A stretch of 64,000 bases of DNA from contig JAQGDQ010000732.1 in assembly GCA_030141605.1 (NCBI GenBank), positions 41,751-105,750 of the forward strand. Reading direction: 5' to 3'. Of this stretch, positions 35,702-44,298 are shown piece by piece. The translations under genes were made by a program, and so were the position numbers. Below the pieces are notes generated by a model. It saw nothing but the letters and a program-made list of their open reading frames with translations. It did not search any database and had not been told where the DNA came from. This DNA is from Tubiluchus corallicola (lineage: Eukaryota; Priapulida; Priapulimorpha; Priapulimorphida; Tubiluchidae). Position 1 is the stretch's first letter. Each line of letters begins with the position of its first letter.

Positions 35702-38029
35702 ATGACTTCTAGTTACATGGGGGATTTGAGGGTTATATGCAGAAAGAAATGTTCAGGCTGCTGTAGTTCTAAAGTACAATTTAAAGATGGATTCTGTCTT
35801 GAGTGTTATAAAAATATTTTTGAGAGGGGGCTATTACAGAAACAGCACATAAAGGGATTCCGACATATTCCGGGGGAGATAAAATAGATAATGCTGTTAA
35901 AGCAAATAAGTTAGCATAGAGCACAGAGAAGTCCAAAGGAACTTGGAAGGTTTAAGTCTAAACATAATAACATAAGTAGGCAAAGTTGGGATTTTTTTAT
36001 ATAGGCAGTACCCTAATTAGAAGGAAGATACATCTGAACTCTATTCATTGTTTTGTCCAGCTGATAGAGATGACCGGCCTGTTGTTGGCTCATTTTAATG
36101 GTATATCGCATAAAATGCAAACTTTGGTAGGCATTCATATGAAAAATACCACAGCTGATGTATGTAGACAGGGATTGCTGTTCATGAACAGGAACAAGAA
36201 GTAAGACACACGCCATGTTTCATTTGTGGAAGAACATGATAGTTCGGCTAGATGTCTACCACTTCATTAGAAGACTAGGATCCTGCACTCTCGAGTCTCA
36301 TCAACTGTATGCACCATTCATGAGGCAAATCTCAGCAGCCATATTCGAGTGGGATGACAAAGATGTGCAAAATCTCATCAAAGCCAATCGCTCAGAGGTG
36401 GTGAAGCAGCAAATTTCACTATCCAATGCAAATGTCAGAAGACAATTGACCAGATGTGAGCTAGCTCGGCACTGTCGTCATGCGACAAGAGGAGTGGAGG
36501 AAATGACCCGCCTTCTCGACATAATCAACAAAGTATTGTCTGGAGAACAAGGCAAGGACACCATGGGCGTTCCTCTTGTCGACGTATGAGGGCAGAATGG
36601 GCTCAACAAAAACGTCATGTGAAATGCCTGCAAGAGCCACCAAACTACCAGCTCTACACTCAGACAGGCACTCTATGGAAAGGAGATGTCATCCAGCCAG
36701 TATATAGATGTGCACGTGGCTCAACATCTATGGAGTCATTTCATTCTCAATTTTTCAACTTCAATCAGGTATTAATTCAAATGTTTTTGTTCCTCAGTTT
36801 GCGATAAATGACATGGATTTCTTTGTTTGGCACTTCAAATTATTATAACATGCATTTTTCCAAGGCTTCTTCTTTTTGGTATTTAGTATTAATTTCTATA
36901 TATTGCAATTTCAGGAACGAGTGTAATCAAACGCACTTCCAAGCTTACCTGTTTGAAGGTATTGTGAGATGGAACGAGGATAGGCATGCTGCTTCAGTTA
37001 GTACCACCACAAAAATTTCTCAACGGCCGTTCAGCGGTGAATTGAAGCAGAGAGTGGATGAACTCAACAGGAAGGTTTTTAGATGTGACTACGATTCCTC
37101 AAGGTTTGTGATATTACATTACTTTAATGTGTTCAACATGCTCAGTTGTTTAACATTATTGTGCCTGATGTGTCAAAACATGTATTTTTTATTGTCTGAG
37201 TTTTAATTATAATTTCTTTTTATAGGTGAGCTGATAAGCGTAGCATACTTCTTCTCACAAACTGGTAAAGTCTTGAAGCCACCTTTGTTTGACCCTGATG
37301 TGAAAAATGAAGAAGATGAAGTTGACGAAGAAGACGAGGCAGTACTGAAACCTCATTACCAAATGGAGGCTCATTCTGCAGGATTATGGCCAGATCCAGG
37401 AACTGCTATTATCAAATCCGAAGGTGCAAGCTCACACCACTCTGCAGATGTTTCAGATAAATCAGAAAACGCTGGCCGACTGGTAAGTTTGCAGTGCATT
37501 TTTATTATTGACAATTTCACTGTTTAAAAACTGTGACTTACGCTGCATTTACATATATATATTGACTGTGATGTGACACTGTAACACTATTGTAACACTG
37601 TATATTGTCCTTGTAGGTTCAACAAGAAAGCGAACTGTACAGGGTATGGACCCACCATCACAGCCGTTAACATCACCGCGTCCACTTCCACCGGCACATC
37701 GACTTCCCGATGTACCTCCAGTTGTAGAATTCCGGGAAAGATATACCTAAATTCTACATCCGAACACAGCTGGTGAGGCATCTGCGAGAAAGCAAAAGTT
37801 GCCTGATGATGCTGGGAAACCACCAAGTGTGCCTCGCTCAACATCGTACAGACATCGGCGCATGCGAGAACACGGGCAATCTCCAAAGTGCAAGCGAATG
37901 AAGCCTTCCAATTGTTGCAAGAAATGTGGGTTTGAAAGGACTGCTGACACAGGCCATCGGTGTCAGCATGGATACGTTTTCTGTCCAAACGAAGGTATTC
38001 CATATGAGCGGCGGCGGCTGCGGCAATAA
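35702..38029 (+). pseudogene. Intron-bearing transposon-type gene, broken
   Basis: Coding pieces in order: 35,702-35,887 with paired Cys (CSGCC, CLEC); 36,215-36,589 with RLDVYHFIRRLG, SHQLYAPFM and ELARHCRHATRG; 36,586-36,768 with HVKCLQEPPNYQLYTQTGTL and YRCARGSTSMESFH; 36,922-37,103 with FQAYLFEGIVRWNEDR; 37,225-37,482 with YFFSQTGKVL and an acidic stretch; 37,800-38,029 with a CCKKCG...GHRC...FCP zinc-binding tail. From memory this order belongs to a repeated family of large uncharacterised proteins in animal genomes, probably transposon-derived (possibly DUF6729-type; name uncertain). Donor/acceptor-like sites separate the later pieces (CAG/GTATT at 36,768; CTG/GTAAGT at 37,482; TTGTAG at 37,616). 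A frameshift at about 36,586, a degenerate 36,000-36,215 and phases that do not all join indicate a pseudogene. Confidence 0.55.
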
Positions 38030-38245
38030 CACCAACAACAAATTCTTGGACAATTCATGGCACACGTGCAAACACAACTTGAACGAATTTCACACATACA
38101 GCAACAGCAACGGCAACAATTACAACAACAGCAAAATATAAATCGCAGAAACAGACAATACAGACAACGGCCATACTTTCCACAAAGACGGCGCCCAACC
38201 AGAGGGAACAATTGTATAATTTACAATTTCTATAACTCACAATGA
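38027..38245 (+). pseudogene. 3' part of a Gln-rich secreted-protein gene (copy 0)
   Basis: An open frame of the same kind as the tail of the gene at 48,729-49,385: a QQ/ILGQFMAHVQTQLERIS-type segment, a Gln run, then RQYRQRPYFPQRRRP and a final NCIIYNFYNSQ. The 5' exon and the Glu-Gln-Gly repeat are missing. It abuts the end of the transposon-type gene, so its 5' half was replaced or lost. A histone-type stem-loop follows at 38,379. Confidence 0.65.
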
Positions 38246-38378
38246 GGAATCCAAACACCAGTACGCTGTCAGTGAGGGCACCACGACGAAGTACACCACT
38301 TCTGCATAGAGATCTGCATAAAATAACCAACCGGAAATACACCACTTCTGCATAGAGATCTGCATAAAATAACCAACC

Positions 38379-38394
38379 GGCCCTTTTCAGGGCC
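38379..38394 (+). terminator. Histone-type mRNA 3' stem-loop (copy 0)
   Basis: GGCCCTTTTCAGGGCC followed by ACAAA matches the metazoan replication-dependent histone 3' stem-loop consensus (GGYYCTTTTCAGRRCC plus ACA). A purine-rich GAAAGAAAA lies about 14 nt downstream, like a histone downstream element. It is 134 nt after the stop of the Gln-rich frame. No histone coding sequence is nearby. A 46-bp tandem duplication sits just upstream (38,287-38,380). Confidence 0.8.
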
Positions 38395-38469
38395 ACAAAA
38401 TTTATCCGAAAGAAAATTCTGATTTTGCAAATTCAACTGTCTCCTAATTATTAAAATTTAATTTTAAAC

Positions 38470-38590
38470 ATAAATTCAAACACAATATTTTTTATTTTTG
38501 TTTCCTTCATAACAATAATATACACATTGCATATGTCAAATAAAACTCAGTTTTAACTGTTTAGTGGTTAATATTCAATCAAATAATATC
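38470..38590 (+). repeat. Direct repeat with 40,010-40,130
   Basis: About 120 bp (ATTTTTTATTTTTNTTTCC, AACAATAATATACACATTGC, TGGTTAATATTCAATCAAAT) recurs almost unchanged at 40,010-40,130, placing copies of the same module end-to-end around Gln-rich copy A. Confidence 0.8.
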
Positions 38591-38711
38591 GTTTAATTTC
38601 GGTCAAAATTTCGAAAAAAAATACTCTAATTTCCGCGTAACAAGAACAATTAAGACGTGTACTCTAACGTCCGCAATGTAACAATTCACTCGTCTTTAAT
38701 CCCTGGCGAGC

Positions 38712-39479
38712 TATAAAAATTCTGTAGCCGCCAAATTTTCAGCACTTACCTAACGCACAGACTGTAGATGTTAATTAGATGTTCTATTTTTGGCAATTTT
38801 TGCTTCACTAGTCTAATAAACAATCACAAGACGCGTTTCACATTGACATTATTATTTTTTGGCATTCTTTATCTTTGTCTTGTCTTCGGAGGAAAAAACA
38901 GTAATTTCGAAGGTAATAAATTTCTCTTATGTTAATTTACATTAGCATTTATTATCAAAATATCTAAAACTATTTAAGTCTAAAGTTTTCTGAATAACAT
39001 GTTTGGTTTCATACATGTTATGTTATGCATAAAATGAAATGAAGAATAATTTTCCATATTGTTTGAAAAATCTTTGTTTTTTTAACAAAAATGTGTCTAT
39101 GTTACAGAAAATGGAAAAATTGCAGTTGAATCCAATTGAACAGCAACAAGAACAACAACAGGAACAAGGACAGGAACAAGGACACGAACAAGGACACGAA
39201 CAAGGACAGGAACAAGGACAGGAACAAGGACAGGAACAAGGACACAAACAAGGACACGAACAAGGACAGGAACAAGGACAGGAACAGGAACAACATCAAC
39301 AACAACAACACCAACAACAAATTCTTGGACAATTCATGGCACATATGCAAACACAACTTGAACGCATTTCACGCATACAACAACAGCAACAACAACAATT
39401 ACAACAACAGCAACAACTATTACAACAACAGCAACAATTACCACAACAGCAAAATATACATCCCAGACAAAACAGATGA
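38712..39479 (+). pseudogene. Gln-rich secreted-protein gene, pseudogene copy A
   Basis: Same layout as the intact copy at 48,687-49,385: TATAAAAA at 38,712, exon 1 at about 38,831, donor GAAG/GTAATA at about 38,912, acceptor GTTACAG at 39,107, exon 2 at 39,108-39,479. The start codon is ACG instead of ATG, exon 1 has an extra A that shifts the frame before the donor, about 80 bp is inserted between the TATA region and exon 1, and exon 2 ends early at a TGA where the intact copy has CGA. The Glu-Gln-Gly repeat is longer here than in the intact copy and includes HEQG and HKQG variants. A non-functional paralogue. Confidence 0.75.
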
Positions 39480-39594
39480 CGATATAGACAACGCCCATAC
39501 AACAACAGACGACGCGGATCCAACTGCGTGTACAATTTCTTCAACTGATGATATCATGATGATATGATGGAACCACTTCTGCTTCCGAACTTTT

Positions 39595-39715
39595 TTTCGA
39601 AATTTTGACCAAACAGCCTGCAGAAAAAACCTTCTAGCGGTGCCTGGTGGGACTCTCGGAAGGAGATATATGGCTCATCAGAAAGAGGAAGAACGGGGCT
39701 ACATGCCCTTAAATA
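39595..39715 (+). repeat. 110-bp dispersed module (also 49,434 and 52,131)
   Basis: TTCGAAATTTTGACCAAACA, GGGACTCTCGGAAGGAG and AGGAAGAACGGGGCTACA occur in the same order at 39,595-39,705, 49,434-49,543 and 52,131-52,242, all plus strand. Two of the three are followed by the histone-type stem-loop. Non-coding; function unknown. Confidence 0.8.
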
Positions 39716-39724
39716 TAACCAACC

Positions 39725-39740
39725 GGCCCTTTTCAGGGCC
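39725..39740 (+). terminator. Histone-type mRNA 3' stem-loop (copy A)
   Basis: Identical GGCCCTTTTCAGGGCC + ACAAAA, again followed by GAAAGAAAATTCTG, 246 nt after the Gln-rich frame of copy A. Confidence 0.8.
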
Positions 39741-40358
39741 ACAAAATTTATCCGAAAGAAAATTCTGATTTGCAATTTATTAAATTAATTTAAATTAAAT
39801 TTAAAAAACAAAATTAAAACAGAATTCTTCTGACTTTTCAATATTAATATCTCTTATATTAATTTCGCTGGTATCTTAATATATATATTTATATATAAGA
39901 TTCGAGGCTACAGCCCCGACGAGGGCACCATTTGCGGCGATCTATACATCAAACGAAAGGTCTCGATCTAGAGTCGTGCCATTGAACAACTCTCCCTAAT
40001 TATTAAAATTTAAAATTCAAACAATATTTTTTATTTTTCTTTCCTTCATAACAATAATATACACATTGCATATGTCAAATAAAACTTTAACCGTTTAGTG
40101 GTTAATATTCAATCAAATAATATCGTTTTGAACGTATTGGCCATTATTTGCCTCTATATACTGTAAGCTGAGAACTCATACACAAGTTATATATAGCCAA
40201 AATGCAGTACGGCTTTGATTTGGTGCGAAAAACAAGAAAATAGTAACTGCGAAAAATGATAATAATTAACAACAATAACACCAACAACAAATTCTTGGAC
40301 AATTCATGGCACACGTGCAAACACAACTTGAACGAATTTTACTTTCAGGTTATTATAA
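39741..40358. other. Repeat debris, including a fourth Gln-rich gene fragment
   Basis: 39,898-39,990 matches 49,612-49,705 (GATTCGAGGCTACAG, AAAGGTCTCGATCTAG). 40,010-40,130 is the direct repeat described above. 40,270-40,340 is a scrap of the Gln-rich exon (ATTCTTGGACAATTCATGGC, ACACAACTTGAACGA). No functional gene. Confidence 0.6.
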
Positions 40359-41025
40359 CATTACCTGCGATTGGTTGAGCAGTGGTTTCCTGTGGAAAGA
40401 ACGAACACGTGACATCGTCAGTTGTCTTTTGGTTGTCGTGGAATGCACTTCTCCTCTCTGCCTGCCGAGTGTCGTGGATTCTGTAAGGTTTGAAGCATTG
40501 TCATCAGGTTATTTTTTTTCTATTGTGTTGTTCTTCTCAGCCGTCCCTTTTGCATTCAAAGTCTTGGTTTTGTTGTTTCGTTTGTTTAAATTTCTGGAGT
40601 GTCCGTTATGCAGCGCTTACCCGCATCACCGATGGCGGACCGTAAGGCTATCTACTGGGTCGAGCCCCGGAACAATATTGAAGTATTACTCCCCATCGCC
40701 TTAATTGTTCTGAAGAACAGCTATTTTACCTTCCACAACAGAAAATCAGGTAATAAACGCCATAAGAATGGAATCAGCGGCGATTATAATAATTACATTG
40801 TCCAAATGAGAAATAAAACTTATATTATGCCTACGGAGCTACAAATAATGGACAGACTGAAAGTAACCTTGCTAACACAGCTAAAGCTTTTAATACTTTC
40901 TTTCAATCTGTTGGGAACAATATGTGTAAAAAAATTCTCAATCTTTCTATTCATATCTCAAAGGCGAAAATAGACCAACTATTTTTCTTAATCCAACAGA
41001 GAATTGTGAAACCAAAAAATATATT

Positions 41026-42482
41026 ATGAAATTAAAAAATAACAAATCCCCTGGGCATGAAAATGTTCAAACCATGTTTTATAAACTTGCAGTTGATATT
41101 ATATCACCTGTATTAACTACTATGTTTAACTGTGCTATTTCAAGTTTAATATTTCCAGATATATTAATGATTGCAAAAATTGTTCCTGTATTTAAATCTG
41201 ATGATCCTGTATTTAAATGTGATGATACTAATAATCCCTCTAATTATAGACCAATTTCTATACTATCTCCAATAACAAAAATATAATTTTTGATAGACTA
41301 AATAATTTTTTTATTAATACAAAGGTTATATCAAAACTTCAATTTGGATTTAAGAAAAACTATTCCACAGAATTAGCTACTGCCAAATTTATTGAAAACA
41401 TGCTGCACAACATTGATAACAAACTCTATACGTGTGCTATATTCCTTGACTTATCTAAAACATTTGATACTGTGCAGCACAATATACTTCTCTACAAATT
41501 ACAACATTATGGCATCAGAGGCACTGCACTTCAGCTACTAACATCTTACTTATCTAATCGTCAACAATTCACCGTCATCAATAATACCTCTTCAGATCGA
41601 GCACACTTCACCTGTGGAGTTCCCCAGGGGTCAACATTGGGCCCATTACTATTTCTTATTTATATAAATGATCTTCCTATGGCATCTAACTTTAATATGC
41701 GCATGTTTGCAGACGATACTAACCTATTCATATCTGTCACCAATCTTCTCAGTCTTGAAACTAGAACTAATGAAGAACTAATCAAAATTAGCAATTGGAT
41801 GATAGCTAACAAACTATCAGTGAATTATAACAAGACTAAGTACATGTTGATTACTAAGAAACCTGTTCTACCTATTACAATCAAAGTAAACAGTAACGGT
41901 CTTCATCAAACAACCGGCATCAAATATCATGAAATGGAATACACATATAAAAACCATTGCATATAAAGTCAATAAAAACTCCAGTATATTCAGCAAACCT
42001 AGGTACTACGTAGATACAAAAACCCTGAAGAAGATATACTATTCTCTTATACATCCCTATTTGCTTTACTGTATTCTATGTTGGGGGAGAGCAAAAAATA
42101 ACAGCCTGCGACCATTAATTACAGCCCAAAATAAAACTGTTAAATTTATTACTTTCTCAAACCGGCATGATCATGCTGTATGCTCAGTTATGCTCAGTTA
42201 AACCAATTAATAGTAAAAGACATATATACTCAACAGTTATTTAAATCTATGCATAAATTTACTAATAATGCTCTCCCCGAACTATTTGCAAATTACTTTA
42301 CTCAAACTAGAAACATACTTTCATACAACACCAGAGTGTCTCGTAGGGGTAATTACTTTCAGCCCAGATTTAACACTATAAATGGCTTAAATACATTGCA
42401 TCACCTTGGCACTAAATTGTGGAATAATTTAGATCCACTACATCATGTAAAACTGCAGTTAAACTATTTTGTAATCACCTGA
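41026..42482 (+). pseudogene. Non-LTR retrotransposon reverse transcriptase (CR1/Jockey-like), copy 1
   Basis: Reverse transcriptase of a LINE, which would copy element RNA at a nicked target. Conserved RT blocks in order: KLKNNKSPG, NYRPISILSP, FDTVQHNILL, GVPQGSTLGPLLFLIYINDL and the catalytic FADDTNLF, then a C-terminal region (HPYLLYCILCWG, GLNTLHHLGTKLWN). The catalytic Asp pair is present. The frame is broken at about 41,287, at about 41,925 where 23 nt present in copy 2 are missing, and at about 42,180. No endonuclease domain is recognisable upstream, so it is 5'-truncated or rearranged. A 5' segment at 40,599-40,973 may be LINE leader. Confidence 0.85.
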
Positions 42483-42654
42483 TTATCACCTATTAATAGG
42501 TCTTACTCCCAAACTTAACTCAATTGCTGTTTTGCACATTTATATTCTCTTCTCTACTCTAGATTACTGAAACTTATTACCCACAATACAAAAAAAACTT
42601 TTTTATGATAAATCTCTTTGTAAGGATCCTTTACACACATATATGCATATGTAA

Positions 42655-42795
42655 ATATGCATATATGTGTGTGTATAAGTATGTGTACGTATGTGTGTAT
42701 GTATATATGTGTACGTATATGTATATGTGTGTGTATGTATGTGTATGAGTTTTTATATACATCTTTGCGTGCGTGCGTGCGTGTGTGTGAACCAA
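42655..42795. repeat. TATG/TGTA-type microsatellite
   Basis: Alternating ATATGTGTGTATGTA-like sequence ending in GTGCGTGCGTGCGTG. In duplicated copy 2 only the few flanking bases are present (55,475-55,490), so it expanded after, or collapsed since, the duplication. Confidence 0.85.
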
Positions 42796-42995
42796 AACCA
42801 CATGGGTGCTGATAATGCGTTACATGGTTTACTATCCTATTCCCAAAAATAAAAATATGCTTGCTTGCCCGCTTGAATATACTTGCTATATTTATGATTA
42901 AATTTGCTTTTTTGTTTGCTTTTCATTCAATAGCTGCATTTATAGATTGACGATTAATCTCGGTTTGTAGAAATTGATTTACTTGGTGTGAAATC

Positions 42996-43841
42996 ATGTT
43001 AGAGACTAAGTTGTTTCTAATTATTACAGGACTTTCGGTTGTTACGAACGCTGAGGTCTTAAGGGTGGACTGCGATAAAAGTGGTTCACACTTTGTTGAC
43101 TTTGGCGAACGAGGAGAGAGAAGAAAAGTTGATGTGCGTGTAGAGGGAGTCGCATGCGCGCTAGATGGGAATGAATATGATGCCATAACCATTCCCTGCA
43201 CATGCGACAACGATGGAAACGCACAAAAATGGTATCTTTGCAGGTACAAGTGCCTGCAGAGAGATTCCAAAGGAGATAGAATGCTTAACCTGACTTTGGT
43301 TGTTGTCAGAAGGATGAAAGTCACTGAGAAAATGTTGTCATTCCAGATGCGTACTGCAAAAGTTGGTAGAGCGAAGAGAACAGCTATCGGAGAAGATACC
43401 AAGCAGACCGTATCTATAAATGAGTGGCAAATGTCTATCAGTGAGAGGATTGATCAAGTGTTGGAAGTAGGTTATAAGCACTGGATTATTACAGCATTGG
43501 CTATAGCAATATACAGGCTCAGACCCGGACCTCTAAGAAATGCATTGGTTGGATTCGCTTTGGTGTATGTTCTAACATACGGTTTCGGTCCGGTTGAAGC
43601 AAGAGACTATGTCTCACGTATAGAACTAGAACCAATGGCTAATGTAAGTGAGATCAAACTTGAAGATATCAAGAGTGATTCTCATTTCAAATATGGCATG
43701 CCTGATACTGAATGGTATGTTGAAGTGGATAACAAACTTAATGTTGTTATACACCTGATGAGAAAATATTGGGCTATGCTGTTGATGGTGCTGATTAAGT
43801 CATATCTAACAAAATCACTGATGTTCATTTATTACATTTAA
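42996..43841 (+). CDS. Flavivirus prM-like ORF, candidate endogenous viral element
   Basis: Intact 281-codon ORF with the layout of a flavivirus prM plus the beginning of E. Residues 1-19 are a signal peptide. Residues 20-128 hold six cysteines (26, 54, 68, 70, 82, 86) with a CxC pair and one glycosylation sequon (98-100). A furin-type RAKR ends at 128. Residues 129-202 (74 long; flavivirus M is about 75) end in two hydrophobic helices split by a short RPGP turn, with a signal-peptidase-like VEA at 200-202. Residues 203 onward would be the start of an envelope segment, truncated after about 50 residues; the last codons come from flanking LINE DNA. In viruses prM chaperones E during assembly. 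Here the insertion lies in a LINE 3' region and is absent from the duplicated copy. An in-frame TGA lies 18 nt upstream of the ATG. Identification rests on architecture, not on a database match; another arthropod virus glycoprotein or a host protein is possible. Confidence 0.5.
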   Translation: MLETKLFLIITGLSVVTNAEVLRVDCDKSGSHFVDFGERGERRKVDVRVEGVACALDGNEYDAITIPCTCDNDGNAQKWYLCRYKCLQRDSKGDRMLNLTLVVVRRMKVTEKMLSFQMRTAKVGRAKRTAIGEDTKQTVSINEWQMSISERIDQVLEVGYKHWIITALAIAIYRLRPGPLRNALVGFALVYVLTYGFGPVEARDYVSRIELEPMANVSEIKLEDIKSDSHFKYGMPDTEWYVEVDNKLNVVIHLMRKYWAMLLMVLIKSYLTKSLMFIYYI

Positions 43842-44298
43842 TACTTACTGTACAAATTTTCTTCGTTTGTTTTTTTTTTGTTTTTTTTGTGCATTTATTA
43901 TTTAACTACATTTTCGTTCATTTGCTGCATTTTAGTTCACTCGCTGCATTTATGATTTAACCAGATTGCTTGCTTTTTTGTTGTTGCATTCATGACTTGT
44001 TCAGTTGTTGTTTTAATTTTTAATTGCGTTATTTGCTTGTTTTTTTCCATTGGTATAATTATAATATAACTGCCTTGCATTTTGTTTATTTGCTACACTT
44101 TAGACCTAACTACGTATTTATTCACTTAACCATGTAGTCTGTCGTGCTTTACAATATTTCTAAGTTATAATAGGGGTGGCTGACTCGATGACCTCCTGGT
44201 CTTTCGCCATCCTATCTCTACATACGTTACATAATTTGTTGTATTTGCGCTATAAATATTATATTAGAGATGAATAAAGCTTTGAATTGAATTGAATT
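43842..44298 (+). mobile_element. LINE 3' end with AATAAA and AATTG tail
   Basis: T-rich 3' region shared with copy 2 (55,715-56,150). It ends ...GAGATGAATAAAGCTTTGAATTGAATTGAA: a polyadenylation-like AATAAA followed by a short TTGAA-type tail, as many CR1/Jockey LINEs have. This marks the 3' boundary of the LINE, which inserted into the coiled-coil element before the block duplicated. Confidence 0.7.

Noticed and set aside
39023-39356. Cys/Pro-Ser and Leu/Phe-Leu-Ser repeat ORFs on the minus strand, and the Asn/Lys-Asp repeat frame on the plus strand
   Set aside because: Antisense or shifted frames of the Glu-Gln-Gly repeat; only the QE frame has a signal exon, splice sites and conserved tail.
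40610-40690. tRNA-like T-arm (GGGTCGA.CCCCGG), also near 53,430-53,490
   Set aside because: No anticodon arm or acceptor stem can be formed; part of the duplicated LINE leader.
42923-43402. 159-codon minus-strand ORF
   Set aside because: Antisense of the prM-like ORF; crosses the insertion boundary and shows no domain.
42996-43841. prM-like ORF as a normal third gene of the LINE
   Set aside because: The duplicated LINE copy lacks it and has continuous 3' sequence at the same point.
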